Notes: generated by a model from the letters alone, not told the origin. A DNA stretch of 64,000 nt from Gadus chalcogrammus (GCF_026213295.1 NC_079412.1:2621813-2685812), one strand, 5' to 3'; positions 39,946-52,230 are shown, counted from the stretch's first letter. Program-made: numbers and translations.

Positions 39946-40560
39946 ATCTCTTTTACCCCTTTTAACTGAACTAAGTGCTATGATCTCTTAGTTAAAACAG
40001 ATTGTATGAACTAAACAGGCAGATCAAATATTTAACGATCGATTTTGTCTATTGAATGATATCACACTTCTCAGCCACCGCTGCGGAGATGAACAGCTGA
40101 TAGGCGCAACTCTAGTTAAAGCGAAACGAGCTGCGTCAATTCAATTCGTGGTAATTATTAGTAGTCCAAAACTGTTTTGGACTACAGATGACTGTCAAAA
40201 GTCCAAATCCTAAAATCGTTTATGCTCCCAACACATCTACAAATCTCTAAAATCGTTTAATAAGACCGACTAGGCTACACAACGTTCACAAAAAACATTT
40301 GCCTATCTTGCAAAAATGACACCCAGCTAGCGTTTGCCACCGTCAGTGTGGATTAAAAAAACAAATGCTTCATATTGGTGTAACGTTGTTATTTGTTTGA
40401 TGAACAAAATCTAAACTTAATGAAACTAATAGATCGGTAAAGAAATACAAGTCTCGTGCATTTATAATTGTATCGCGTGTTTTGAATAGTCACCTACCAT
40501 AACCTCCAAGTGCAGCTGAGCCGAACGTCACATCTTCGTGCAGTGAGTTCCGTTGTTACA
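39946..40560. other. Non-coding flank
   Basis: AT-rich sequence without frames or repeats that I recognise. Because the 5' LTR is truncated, no target duplication for the BEL/Pao element can be read here. Confidence 0.4.
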
Positions 40561-40619
40561 CCGAATTCTGCGTCCCACCAAAAAGTGTCACCCGAGGGGG
40601 CGCTGTTGGATAATGTGGA

Positions 40620-41345
40620 ACTCGCGCTCCAGACATCCACCAGCACGCAATTTCCGGCGTGTGGGTGGATGTTTCTGTCTGCAGCGGACGTGCGTGTGGG
40701 TGGATTTCTGGAGCGTGTGGGTGGATGTCTGCAGCCAGACCCCTCTCCTATTACCGGCCATATTCTGACCGCACTCCTGACAGTAAAAGCAGTGCGTTCC
40801 GTAATGCACTGCGTAATAATAAAATGTTATATAAATGAGTCAGCATTTAATTAATTAGTTTGATGCACATCGTTTGGATGATGGGTCCCCAATCTCTTCA
40901 CTTCCAATTTTTCCTCCCAAGACATTAAAGAAAACCGATTAGAAAGTAAATAATCCACTTCTTTCATTTTCATGCTAACGCGCACCATACTGCAATTGCG
41001 CTACTGTGCTGTGATTGGTCGAAGGTCATTGTACTGTAGCTACTGTGCTAGCTGGTCCAAGGTCAGCCTTTGGGCTAAACTAATTTAGCCCAAATGGGAA
41101 GCATATGAAGGGGGCGTGTCAGGGCACCTGTCAATCAAACGTCAATGGAAGCTTATGCTACTGTGCTTGGGCTAAAATTTTTTTGCCTAAATGGGGGAGT
41201 GTCACGAGTCCAGTCAATCACAATGAAATGGCCTCTTACGCTACTGTGCTTGGGCTGAATGACTTTAGCCCAAATGGGAAGCATATGAAGGGGGCGTGTC
41301 ACGATATCTGCCAATCAAAATTTAATGGAAGCTTACGCTACTCCG
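40620..41345. repeat. Paralogue of 24525-27510 and tandem CTACTGTGCTTGG repeat
   Basis: 40745-40948 matches 24525-24722, and 40980-41180 matches 26040-26181 plus 27302-27375. From 40980 to 41345 a roughly 95-120-bp unit (GGAAGCTTA(C/T)GCTACT, GTGCTTGGGCTAAA, TTTAGCCCAAATGGGAAGC) repeats about three times. Before it lie inverted CATCCACC(C/A)ACACG motifs. Confidence 0.75.
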
Positions 41346-41599
41346 CTTGGACCACTTACCTTGATAATTGTGTACAAACTCCTCCACAAAAAACTTGTAC
41401 CCCTTTGTCAGCCTGGACTGTGGTGTTGCTGAGTGTGTCTCCACAATCTTCTGCACATCTTCGAATCGCAAATTGGGAAAACCCACCAGGGAAGTGGCGA
41501 AGAAACGATCCATTTTTGCATTGACGGCAATACAAAAATGACTTCGCCGGAAGAATGTTTACCCGGTGTGACGTCATTTCCGATTTTTGTGAGATAGGC

Positions 41600-42095
41600 C
41601 CATTCTATTTTTGCCGCGAGCCGCTGCTAAACCGCGTCAATTTCGACAGAGCAGGTCGAGCCGGGCAGGAAGTGAAAAGTAAAAGCCAAAGAGCATCCGG
41701 TCAATTTTCCAAATAAAACACAATCATGTAACTTCACATCAACATTATTACGTCATGACCGGTGGCACCAGGTCAGCAGTCAATCAATCAAAGGGTCTCA
41801 GAGGGTCGGCAACATGGACGCCGAGAGACTCATTGTCGAAGTTCAGCAACATGAAGTCATTTATGTACCAAATCATCCTTTTTATAAGGAAAATGTCAAA
41901 GGACAAAGTGTGGCATTTAATTGCAATAGTTTTGGGAGTGGAAGGTGAGTACATTAGGTTTAGGATTATCGCGTGATCTCGTGATCTCGCGTGAATACGG
42001 CTGGCTCGCAAGGCAGCGCTACGCTGCCGTTACGCGCCCGGTAGGAATGGACGCAGGGCAGAGGACGCAGCCGTTCCGCGGCGCAGCCGTTCCGC
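41600..42095 (+). mobile_element. Harbinger/MADF MITE, third copy
   Basis: This matches 6589-7140 inverted, from CTATTTTTGCCGCGAGCCGC to GCAGCCGTTCCGCG. The MADF exon is at 41814-41944 with ATG, MDAERLIVEVQQHEVIYVPN, and the GGAAG|GTGAGTAC donor. The exon is 131 bp, not 133: a 2-bp loss after KENV shifts the frame. The left end of the element is not clear. Confidence 0.7.
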
Positions 42096-43466
42096 GACTC
42101 CCTAAATCGCGCCACTTCGCCCGTGGCGGGACTTTTGCTGCGTTCGAGTATTCTCTGCGAACCGACTCGGATCTCGGATCTGACGCCACGCCCACACTTC
42201 AAGCGTTTTATTACTTCGCTCGGTCGTTGGAGGAAAACATGGACGCCACCCGGAAAGCTGTTGTCGCAGTAGCATTGGCAGAGGACCAGGCGTTCCAAAA
42301 TAAGTAGGCTATAGGCCATAGTCAAGTCAAGTTTATTTATATAGCACATTTAAAACAGTAGTTGACCAAAGTGCTGTACACAAATACGATATATTTGTGT
42401 ACATAGGCAGAGATACGGACGCAGTAAGGTATTGCAGTAATACGAGTGATTGGAATTGCCATTTAAACCACCAAAGTGGTCCAAGCACAATGAAAACAGT
42501 TCATACTTCAAGTCACAATGGGCGCAGCCATCTTGAATTCTGTCTCGGAATTTTGCTCGGTCAACACTGAGTTCAACCGAGATGGCAAGTTCGCCGTCCG
42601 AGGAAAAGGGGCGTGTTTGTGCGTGTCGCTAGGCAACGTCCTCGGACCTCCGAGACGGATGGATATTAAAACGCAGCATTTACGTCCTACGTCACTCGCC
42701 ATGAGTGTGCATGTGTGCGCGTAGCCGTTTGTCTCAGGGATCTGTGCACTACTACAGGATTACGAGCGTCAGTGTCGTTCGCGATGGAGGGTGGGTGACA
42801 TTCCTACAGTCTGTGATGATAGGCTATATTTCTACAAATGACTTACTATTACTAGCGATTAACATGATGAAACAACACAAAGTAAGTCTCTGAGCAACCC
42901 AGTAACATTTCTTCATCATAAACTACAAGTTACGCAAAATGGCATACAAATATCCAGTCCAATATGAAAAAAAAAAGCTAGCTTTATTATGGAATCGAAC
43001 CCCTTATCCCCCGCGTTAATGAGTTGTTCTCTGACCACTAACCCATCAGGTCTTAGTACATATGATTCAAGAGTTAACCATTTGACAATCTTTAAACTTC
43101 GGTTGCCTAGAAATTGTAAAGACAGTGATGTGTGTACATTGTGCGCGTATCCGTCACAAGCAATGTGTGTGCAGTCCAAAATGAAAGAAAAACCTTGCAT
43201 CACTAGGGAATCGAACCCTCAATCATCACTCTTTAAACGTTGGTCGTTGGTAACTGTAAACAAGATTATGGAAATAAAAGACCACTTTTCCATCTGAAAA
43301 ATCATCAGAACCGTTATTACCAACCCATAGACACTAAAAGCCAAAACCTTTCTCACATGCACACCCATCGCGAGTGACGGCTACGCGCACACATGCACAC
43401 CCATAGCGAGTGACGTAGGACGTAAAGTCCCGCCCCGGGCGAAGTGGCGTCGATTTAGAGAGTCCC
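42096..43466. mobile_element. Inverted-repeat element interrupted by a second element
   Basis: The left arm (ACTCCCTAAATCGCGCCACT … GGCGGGACTTT, continuing after the nested insertion with ACGTCCTACGTCACTCGC) is inverted at about 43375-43466 (GCGAGTGACGTAGGACGTAA … TGGCGTCGATTTAGAGAGT). Each arm is about 85 bp with the insertion removed. No gene is seen between the arms. Confidence 0.75.
42136..42678 (+). mobile_element. Nested element with 3-bp TTT duplication
   Basis: The ends TGCTGCGTT and AACGCAGCA are flanked by TTT (42133-42135 and 42679-42681). The uninterrupted arm at 43430 shows the empty site GGGACTTTACGTCC. A 3-bp duplication fits PIF/Harbinger. It holds a short frame at 42240 (MDATRKAVVAVALAEDQAF) that resembles a Harbinger transposase start, and a LINE-like 3' tail scrap at 42318-42360. 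Confidence 0.72.
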
Positions 43467-43653
43467 GCGCAATTTTGCATAGGCACTGTGGGACATGTCC
43501 AGACCAACTTTGAGAAAGGAAGGATTGTCCCTGCCAATAATTTGATTTATTATTTAGAAAACAAATGTACATATAAAAAAAAAAATTGCGAACTCATTCA
43601 TAGGGGCATATATTTTTGCCAACGTGCGCACCTAAGCGCAATGGAGTGGCGAA

Positions 43654-44716
43654 TAGGGATGGGAATCGAGAACCGGTTCTTGTTCAGAACCGGTTCCGAG
43701 TCAACCGATTCCTTGGAATCGTTAGCAAGCCTGCTTAACGATTCCGCTTATCGGTTCCGGTCGCGGTAAATGCGTCGTGACGTCACACACACGCTGCTTT
43801 GATTTGGTTCAGAACGCAGCAAACATGTCGCCGCCGAGGAAGAATCGCATTGTGCGTTCACACCAAACGCGACGGGGCGACAAGATCCCATACAAAGTGA
43901 ACGTAGAGACGCGTATAAGGGCGAGTTTTTCGCGGGAGAAAAACGATGACAAGTTTTTGTCGTGATGACAGCCAATCAGCGTTCAACAGCGTGATAACTG
44001 AGTGACATGTGTAACGTAACAGCCAATCCGCGTTCAGCCGTCAAACTCAGTGCAGCAGTCCGGGTGAACCGCGGAATGGAGGAGAAAGTGATTGTTGCAG
44101 TTTGCGACTCCCGGAGCTCTATATATAATAGTATATAATATATTATATACTATATTATAATTGTATATATAATATCACGGCCAACAGCTCTGTCGCCTCC
44201 GGATGGCCGTAGCGTGGGGAGCTCTCATAGGGATTGGGCTTCTCGGGGTTTGTTTACCGGCATTGCTATGGTTTCCGGTCTTATGTGTTCCAACGGTTTA
44301 TTAGGTAGGCCCATCTAATAAATCTCTGTCTAATCAATGCTTCATTTTGTTTATGTCAGTTTAATTTGTTACAAGTTGAATGCAAATGAGCACTGTTAGA
44401 ATTCCAAAAGGCACAAGCTCTTACTTGGCTGTTTTCAGTCTGTGTTTTTAGTTGTATGGCACATAATGATGGCATTTGGGCTTAAAAAGCGAAACATATA
44501 TTTTTTCTTCTAGACCAATTGATTTGAAAATGTACAATTTCCTAATACTAGAAGCACTTCTGATCAGATATTAAAGAGATGTAATGCAAACAAACACATT
44601 TATACTTATTTTCTCACCCAATGAGAATCGATAAGAGAATCGATAAGGAATCGGATCGATAAGCAGAATCGGAATCGGAATCGGAATCGTGAAATTCTTA
44701 TCAATTCCCATCCCTA
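43654..44716. mobile_element. hAT element with TAGGGATGGGAATCG ends
   Basis: A perfect 8-bp duplication GTGGCGAA lies at 43646-43653 and 44717-44724. The ends are TAGGGATGGGAATCGA and …CAATTCCCATCCCTA, with subterminal GAATCGGAATCG and GAACCGGTTC repeats. It landed inside the terminal repeat of a THAP/YqaJ-family element. A scrap near 44075 (MEEKVIVAVCDSRSS) looks like another MADF start, similar to 9805. Confidence 0.92.
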
Positions 44717-44900
44717 GTGGCGAAGTCACGCCCCTTCCGGTAGAGCTCATGGGACCTATGAGATCGAAAAATATGAATGGGTGTCAATGGAGAGAAAATA
44801 ATTATTTTCTGGTCCCAGTCTTTATATGCCCTGGATTACACATATGTTGTTTGTTGATTTAAATGATAATTTTTCATGCAAAGAAAACTAAAAATGTTCG
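44717..44900. mobile_element. THAP/YqaJ-family terminal repeat (orphan)
   Basis: It continues the AGTGGCGAAGTCACGCCC end interrupted by the hAT at 43654 (its first bases are at 43645-43653). It matches the right arm of 11128-12787 through CTGGTCCCAGTCTTTATATG and AATTTTTCATGCAAAGAAAA. No partner end is found, and a roughly 137-bp direct repeat (TTGCATTTCCCATTC at 45122 and 45257) follows. Confidence 0.65.
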
Positions 44901-45437
44901 TGAAGAAGTTTGATAATTTTAGGTTTTATGTGAGGCCGCTTTGTGAACTACAGCTCTTCGCTGCTCTCGACGCATATGGTATACGTCACCACACCCGCAC
45001 TTGGAACTCGGCACAGAGATGGCGATCTCTCTGCTCCACTTCACCACTTTTTTTCAAGGCGATAGAAAGAGGGGAAAACCACTATAAGTCGGGGCGTTTA
45101 ACGATGAATCGGACCTAAAATATTGCATTTCCCATTCCGATAATAAAGATTAATAAAGATCATACACATTCACTGACTGAAGATTATGTAATGAAAATGT
45201 ACATTTCTCGCTAGAAATGTCATTAGAAACGCGTTTAATGGTGTATCTGTCCTAAAAAATTGCATTTCCCATTCAGATAATAAAGATTAATATAGGCTAC
45301 GTAACAATTTCACCAAATGCTAGGAGAACGTATGGCCCCCTGTTGGTGCTATTCCCCCATTCATTTCGAATGGAGAAGAAAACGTTTTCAGGGTAACGCA
45401 AGGCAGAGGGGAATGTAAAATGAAAAAATATATATAT

Positions 45438-45745
45438 TGTGGCGACCACGGGTGTGGACGCCGTGTTCCGGAGCCGCGGGGGATTCTGGGAATTGGGGTT
45501 GTCAGCTGACAAAAGGGGCTTTTGTTAACTTGTTTTGTTGTTAGGATTAAGTGGGGTCAATGGGTTCGGGATGTTATGTGGTTGTGTGTTGTTCTATTAA
45601 CATGTTCATTGTTCGTGTGTTCATTGTTGTCGACACCGTCACCGAGAGTGACGTGACCATCGTTTCGGGCAGCTGTTCCGTGTTGAAGTCTCGTTCAATA
45701 AAAAGCAACTCTCGTAGTCGAGCGTTCAATAAAAACCAACTCTCG
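45438..45745 (+). mobile_element. Possible LTR fragment (TGTGGCGACC)
   Basis: It begins TGTGGCGACCACGGG, a start common to fish Gypsy-type LTRs, and carries two AATAAA-containing near-repeats (TCAATAAAAA(G/C)CAACTCTCG). The right end dissolves into a C-rich minisatellite and I saw no target duplication. Confidence 0.4.
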
Positions 45746-46008
45746 TTGTCGAGCGTGTCCCCCCCCTCAACAAACGTGTCCCCCCCCCCCTCAACAAACG
45801 TGTTCCCCCCCCCCTACAAACGTGTGTCCCCCCCCCCCCCCCCTCAACAAACGTGTCTCCCCCCCCCCCCTCCTCAACTAACGTGTTCCCCCCCCCCTAC
45901 AAACGTGTCCCCCCCCCCCCCTCAACAAACGTGTCTTCCCCCCCCCCCCCTCCCCCGGTCAACAACAGTCTACCTCCCCCCCCCCCCCTCAACAATCGTG
46001 TCCACAAT
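45746..46008. repeat. C-rich minisatellite
   Basis: About nine copies of a 25-35-bp unit, CCTCAACAAACGTGT plus a run of 8-13 C. The Pro-rich frame through it is meaningless. Confidence 0.9.
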
Positions 46009-46099
46009 TTGCCTCGAAACCCGTGAAACCCAAACCTCGAAACCCGCCTCCACAGCGGCACGCGTGGATACTGTAGGTATAACACGCTATTTTACGTTG

Positions 46100-46606
46100 A
46101 AATGCTACGTATCCAGTGTTCATGGAAACGTACACCGTCAACGTTTTTTCTTGGCGACTGGGTTGGGTCATGAGGGTTGGGTGATGACCGAAAGGACGAG
46201 ATCGCGGGTACAAGCGGCCAAGATGAGTTTTCTCAGAAGGTTGGCTGGCGTCTCCCTTAGGGATAGGGTGAGAAGCTCAGCCATCCGTGAGGAACTCGGA
46301 TTAGAGCCACTGCTTCTTTACTTAGAAAGGAGTCAGCTGAGGTGGTTCAAGGATCTGGTAAGGATGCCCACTGGGCGCCTTCCTTGGGAGGTGTTTCAGG
46401 CATGTCCAGTGGGGAGGAGACCTCGGGGAAGACCCAGGACTAGGTGGAGAGATTATATCTCAACACTGGCCTGGGAACGCCTCGGGATCCCCCCGTCAAA
46501 GCTGGTCAATGTGGCCCGGGAAAGGGAAGTCTGGGGCCCCCTGCTTGAGCTGCTCCCCCCGCGACCCGACCCCGGATAAGCGGACGAAGATGAGATGAGA
46601 TGAGAC
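46100..46606 (+). pseudogene. LINE reverse transcriptase tail (RTE/Rex3-like)
   Basis: The frame reads SRVQAAKMSFLRRLAGVSLR, DRVRSSAIREELGLEPLLLY, RSQLRWFKDLVRMPTGRLPW and GRRPRGRPRTRWRDYISTLA, ending LLPPRPDPG. The 3' end runs into GATGAGATGAGATGAGA. This C-terminal block is very common in fish LINE copies, and a GATG-type tail is reported for Rex3/RTE elements. The copy is strongly 5'-truncated, as usual for LINE insertions, and lacks all catalytic motifs. Confidence 0.65.
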
Positions 46607-46796
46607 GGCATTTGATTTTGTGTTTGTGTGTTTTGTGTGTTGGTTTTTAAAACCCGAAACAGAAAACAAATAGGGCCTACAAAAATAGATACATTTATAG
46701 TTATAGGCTACTACACCAGAAGGCAGAACGCAGCGAAGAAATAAGAGCCACCTAAACCAGCAATAGACTGTCTAATTATATTTAGCCTTAGTTATG

Positions 46797-46996
46797 GCCG
46801 CACTTGAACCGTATGGTGATTTTATACGTGAACTATTTGATACTTGAAAGACACGACGCGATCAGTACCGCTCTAAAGCAATCTGGTGCCCCGAAGTACT
46901 CCGTTATGAAGGTGAGGAGGTTCTGTGTGGAGCACAACCTTCGAAGAAGAAATCTAGTTTCCGATTTAGTTTCAGTTCGTCCACTCGCAGACTAAG
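46797..46996 (+). pseudogene. Integrase-type transposon N-terminal remnant (tentative)
   Basis: MAALEPYGDFIRELFDT, then a stop, then in another frame ISTALKQSGAPKYSVMKVRR, then FCVEHNLRRRNLVSDL. The 'FIRELF…IS.AL…G…SVR RFC..HNLRRR' arrangement resembles the N-terminal helix-turn-helix of fish proteins with an rve integrase core (Ginger/IS3EU-like), recalled from memory. No catalytic core follows. Confidence 0.4.
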
Positions 46997-47099
46997 TCGC
47001 CGGCTCCCATGGGAAACAATAAAGCTGGCCATTGTAGAATGCGAGAGACTCGATGGAACGTTTGAAACGTCTTTATATGTATTATTATTTAATTTTTTT

Positions 47100-47156
47100 T
47101 TAACAACCTCTTGCCTACAGAGCAAGCGTCTCTATCGATTGCGCCACGGCCACGGT
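47100..47156 (-). other. tRNA-like 5' half
   Basis: The minus strand reads GGCCGTGGCGCAATCGATAG and then an arm CTTGC-TCTGTAG-GCAAG. This resembles a tRNA D-arm with A box plus an anticodon arm, but the T-arm and acceptor end are missing (a poly-A/T tract follows). It is probably a tRNA pseudogene or SINE head. Confidence 0.35.
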
Positions 47157-47159
47157 GAC

Positions 47160-49958
47160 CACACTGTTGGAACTGGATTTACTGATATATATCTATATGA
47201 CGCTACAACTAACAACAAATGAGAGGAGAACTCCTCAAAGCAGATCTGTGCTAAACTGATTTGGTCTGCTTGTCTTGGTCAGCGATTGGGCGCAAACACT
47301 TCAAATGCATTGGCTGAGAGAAAAGAAGGGCGGAGATTATTAGCATACTAGAGAAACGCCGTATTTTACGCCGTTGTGATGTGCACAAAAGCCCCGTAAT
47401 TTACGCGCGGTTTGATGTTCAAAACAGCGCTTTTTACGCGCGCTCTTGAAAGGCTTACGGCGTAAAAAGCGGCGCTTTTTTGCGCATGACGGCGTAAAAT
47501 ATGGCCTTTTTCTACATTTTACGGCGTTTTTTACAGCGTAATGAAGGTGATACGCGTCTAAATTATGCCGTTTTCTGGCGGGACTGGCTTGCCATACGGT
47601 GTGTGCGTTGGAATCCCGGCGTCAGTGTGCTGTTCTTGGGTCCAACCTCACGCCCATTACAATTTCTTGTTTCACTGGTGCTAAAATGATTAATCTATTG
47701 GAAATATGATTATCTGTCTCAAATGTATTCAAACTTGATCACTAACTCATTCGATGAATGAGTTTGAGACCAGAAGAGCTTATGCATCGTATCTTCAACC
47801 AAGCAGGCAATATCAATGATGAAGTTTATATGAAAAAGGTAAGTTCAGCGCCAACATCATAGGACATTATACCAATGAACTATGAAGTGAAATGAGTCCA
47901 CGCCTTAAACATGCTTCCTCCCCCACCTGCATGCGAGCCTTCCCACGGTCCCTCGTCAATATGTCCCTGTAGTTTAACACACACCATTCAAGAGTGGGAC
48001 AGCACTGTTGCTTTTGTTGATGCAGACATTTATTTGCATTTCAATGTTGATGATGCACTGGATTCTGGTGACTTGGACATGTTTATAGATCACTCAGGAC
48101 TGCGACACAACTCAGATTTTGTGACTGCTCTTTGAATATATCGAAGATTAAATTGACATGCAGGTTTATACATAACGCAGATAATTTAGATTGTAATTTA
48201 CTTAAGAACTGAAAACTTGATCACGATAACCGTACCTTTCAGTCAAGATGAGAATCAGAGTATCTGTTCATAGAATTCAACGGCAAACCTTTCATGATTG
48301 ACATAGTGTCTAGTTTGCTTAGAAACTATGTCAATCATGAAAGATTTCAGCTTGAGTCGCCACTACATCTACTACAACTCCACTGAAAATAATGCTACTT
48401 GTTGCACTTAATGTTGGGCCATGGTTTTTCAGTTTTGTGCCATCATTGAATGATGATGTACGTAAGCCCTTTGCACTGAAAACAATACTGTTGTTTCTAT
48501 TAAAACAAACTTGGATTTGTCATATAGATATGTTAAAAATGCATTTGAGCATCGAAAATATGGAATTAATGTATGTTGGTTCAATAAATAGGCTTAACAA
48601 ATAAATAGGCTATGAATCTGAATGAACTTTTAGGTAGTGGCCTTCCCCTATGCACCAGAATACAGGAAATCACATCTACCAAAATCAGAATGTTCTTCGG
48701 GAGGACTCCCAGTCCATGCCGAAAAATTGTGGCCCTCTATCATATAAGTTGCCCATCCCTGGTCTATACGAATGGTTGCATATAGCGTGCTTGTGAAGTA
48801 TTTTGAAGCATTTGACACAAAGCAACTTAAGATGCAAAAGTTATCTCCATTCATGGTTCCTTTGACGTTTCAGGGACACATTGCAACAGTGAGAGGTGGT
48901 GCTTCACAGCGTGTTTACCTACATAATAAAGGTTGTCATAGTAAGCCTCTTCACTAAACTAAAGCCACATATTGATAAGTCACACTACAAATTAATTTGA
49001 ACAAAATACCTTTCAATGACTTTCATGACAATAAAGGGTAAGGAATCCCTCCTCTTATGTGTTGATAATACCTTGAAAATAAATGTGATAAAGAAGTCAC
49101 AAGTCCATATAATTAAAGAAATACAAATATCTAGTTAGTGCAGCATCTTTCACTTATGGTCTTTACTATTGATCAAATGCATCTTTTTTGCAGAACGGAT
49201 AAGAGAATTGGATAAAATACTATAAAGTCACAAAATAAATCATATTAAACACTTATTTTGAACATTTGATACTCTATTCTATGACAATAAGCCTGTTTCT
49301 TCATTTGAACACTAGAAAACTGATTGGGTCGATCCTTTCTTACTATGAATATGAATACTATGAATACAAAAAACACATGATAATGTTCTGTGCTGGCATG
49401 AATTTTAATAATAATATTTTTTTATTTCTACCAATATCTCACCGTTATAACATTCTCAGTCCCTCACTTTTGCTTGATGTTTTTATTCTTCCTGTTCGAC
49501 ACTTGCTTGTGAAACCGCCGAGCCCTTGAGCCAAAACCCAGGGACTGGAGCGACTCCGAGATGAACCGCTGGGCGGGAGAGATGCAAAGCATCACAAGCA
49601 GCTTAGCATCTCCACCTAGTGTGCGAGAAGAAGAACTTGAGGGTTAAGGCCTAGATAGGCAATTTACTTTAGAAGCATTTTGTCATACTGATCATCTGTG
49701 GCTGTCGCAGGCCTGTATTGAGCTCTTCTTCTCAATCATTATATTTGACCCGAAAGGAAGTGATGAGATTGCATACCTGTCTGACTACCTCCCTACCTAC
49801 CTGCACTCAGCCTAGTGTGAGTGCACCCTGCCTGAGTCCACATGGCCAGGGAGCCCTCCTGCTGAAGCTGGAAAGCTATTCCTGTGTTTTGGGCCCTATC
49901 TTACACCCAGCGCAATTGACTTTCTACTATGAAGGTATTATTGTATCGAAAGCCTTTA
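47160..49958. other. No recognised gene
   Basis: 47350-47560 is unusually dense in ACGGCGTAAAA/TTTTACGCCG motifs. An open frame at 47911-48135 ends DLDMFIDHSGLRHNSDFVTA and matches nothing I know. 48285-48345 contains a 24-bp perfect inverted repeat (ATTGACATAGTGTCTAG… / AACTATGTCAATCATGAAAG). The rest is AT-rich. Confidence 0.4.
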
Positions 49959-50460
49959 GCACCTGTAACTGTAGATTTTGTATGCGTACACTAAAGTCAC
50001 AATTGTGTAACAGTAAATTTGAAGTCCTAAATATTTATTTAGCATGTGTACTCTAAAGTCCTAAATGTGTAACAGTACATTTGATGTCGTAAATATTTTT
50101 TCGACCATTATAAACACTGAATAGGGTTTACGAGTTCACAAGTCTGTGTTACAGGTGCACAAACCTTATCCTGTGCATCACAACTTCAAAGAGTGATGCA
50201 CTAGACACTTTTGCTACATCATTACGGCGCAGTTTGCATTTGTAAACCCAAATGTGAACTAATGCATCAGAAATGCATATCTGTGAAATATTTCCTCACA
50301 AATGAAATTATATAAATCGCTATGTTCAATGAGCAATTTAATTAGCGAACACAAGTCCATCGGTTATACAGCGGCTCGAATCTGCTGCTACGAGTCTCGG
50401 CCGTTGTTTTTCTTGCGGATACTTTGGCAACACGTCTTGCAAAAGTACACATGTACCACC

Positions 50461-51650
50461 CATGGGTGGATTACTGCACGGGCACACCGGGCACATGCCC
50501 AGGGGCCCAAGGGCTCAGGGGGGCCCTTGGGCCCCCCTGAGCCGCCCCACAAATTACTAACAGTGGGGTCCAGGGCCCCACAAGTTACTAACAGTGGGGT
50601 CCAGGGCCCCACAAGTTACTAACAGTGGGGTCCAGGGCCCCACAAGTTAGTCTAACTGAAGTATACTGAGCCGCCCCACAAGTTACTAACAGTGGGGCCC
50701 AGGGCCCCACAAGTTACTAACAGTGGGCCTCACTGTTAGTAACTTTTAATGTTGCATTGTCGAAGCAATCAGTAGAGAAATACAAAAATTGAAGCGAAAA
50801 CAGCAATAGTAGGCCTATTACTATTGAGTAAATAAATTAATAAAAAGATCAATAGGGGGCACTATTTCAGTTTGAGACCGGTCACGAACAAGTCACTGTC
50901 ATTTAAACATGGAGCAACGGCGCGAACTCTAAGTGGAGCGTTTGAAGCAATGAATTATTCAGTTCAGATCATTTAACAAGCCTGGAGATGATGCAACCCC
51001 AAAAGGACTGCTACGAATTATACTCGATTGTGGACTGCAATCTATGTTTCCAAATGTGTATGTAGCGCTACGGCTTTTTCTGACTCTGCCCGTCAGTAAT
51101 TGCGAAGGGGAGCGGTCATTCTCTCTTCTGTCCAGGATAAAAAATGAACTGAGGACGAAAATGTCACAAAAACGCCTCAAGGCACTTTCTCTCATGGCAA
51201 TTGAGAGTGACCTTACCAATGCACTGGACTTTGATGATATCGTGGAGGATTTCGCACGGAACAGAGCCCGGAAAAAATGCATTTCATAGGTGAAATGCAT
51301 TACTGTCAATTAATGTAAGGAACTGTTCGTATTGAGTTGCTTTAAGTCGTTTTTATTTGTGGTTGAAAGCGGTGCATTCGAAATTCGTTCAAATCGCCAA
51401 AAATTTCATAAATTATATATATTTTTTATCCTGTTTTGGTTAAATAAAGATGCATTTATTTGTATAATTATTTTGTGGTTGCCTTTCCTGTGCTACAAAT
51501 CCTGCTGAGTTGCAGGTATAGGCCAATGACTTATTATCGCCAATAAGTGTGTGTGTATTCTTGGTGCGTGTGTTTATGTTGGAAGGGGGGGGGGGGGGGG
51601 GCTGCGGAGTCCACGCGCCCAGGGGCCCGATATGTCATAATCCGTCTATG
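50461..51650 (+). mobile_element. hAT deletion derivative, copy 2
   Basis: An 8-bp duplication GTACCACC lies at 50453-50460 and 51651-51658. It is nearly identical to 27881-29148, with a shorter VNTR and an extra ACACCGGGC near 50484. Confidence 0.93.
50983..51289 (+). CDS. hAT transposase C-terminal dimerisation fragment, copy 2
   Basis: It encodes the same residues as 28485-28790 (FPNVYVALRLFLTLPVSNCE, GERSFSLLSRIKNELRTKMS). At least one synonymous change is seen (AGCGAC versus AGTGAC). The block is the hATC dimerisation motif. With no catalytic region or start context, it is more likely a passenger of a deleted element than an expressed protein. Confidence 0.8.
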
Positions 51651-52230
51651 GTACCACCAAGTCTTGTAAAACTACCTGCAAAAAAAACCATAGCTGAGAC
51701 TTGCAGGAGCAGATTCGAGCAGTTGTTACGATGGACTTTTGCTCGCTCATTCAAATGCTGAATCAACATAGCGTTCTATATTATTTTACTTGTGAGGACA
51801 TTTTTCACAGATGTGCAACTTCTGATGCATTAGTTCACATTTGGGTTTACGAATGCACACATTTTGGGCATGTTCTCAGATTATAAAACACGGGTGTGCG
51901 AATGTGTTTTGCACCAACTGCGCAGCAATGATTGTAGCAAAAGTGTCAATTGCATGACTCTTTGAAGTTGAGATGCACAGGATAGGTTTTGTGCACCTGC
52001 AAACAGACTTGCGAACTCATAGACCCAATTTTGTGTTTCCAATGGTATAAAAAATATTTAGGACTTCAAATGTACTGTTACACATTTTTGACTTTAGAGT
52101 ACACATGCAAAATATATATTGTAGCGACCCAGCAGGACTAATATAATAATAATAATACATTTCATTTATAGTGCCCTTTTCATCAGAAGATCTCAAAGGG
52201 CTACAGGTTGAAAGCAAAAATAAAAATAAC

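Noticed and set aside
42318..42360. Stand-alone SINE at CAAGTTTATTTATATAGCAC
   Set aside because: Only the common 3'-tail motif is present, with no tRNA head or poly-A end, so I treat it as a scrap.
45551..46579. Single 342-aa protein with Pro-rich middle
   Set aside because: It is a chance fusion of an LTR-like fragment, a C-rich minisatellite and a LINE tail.
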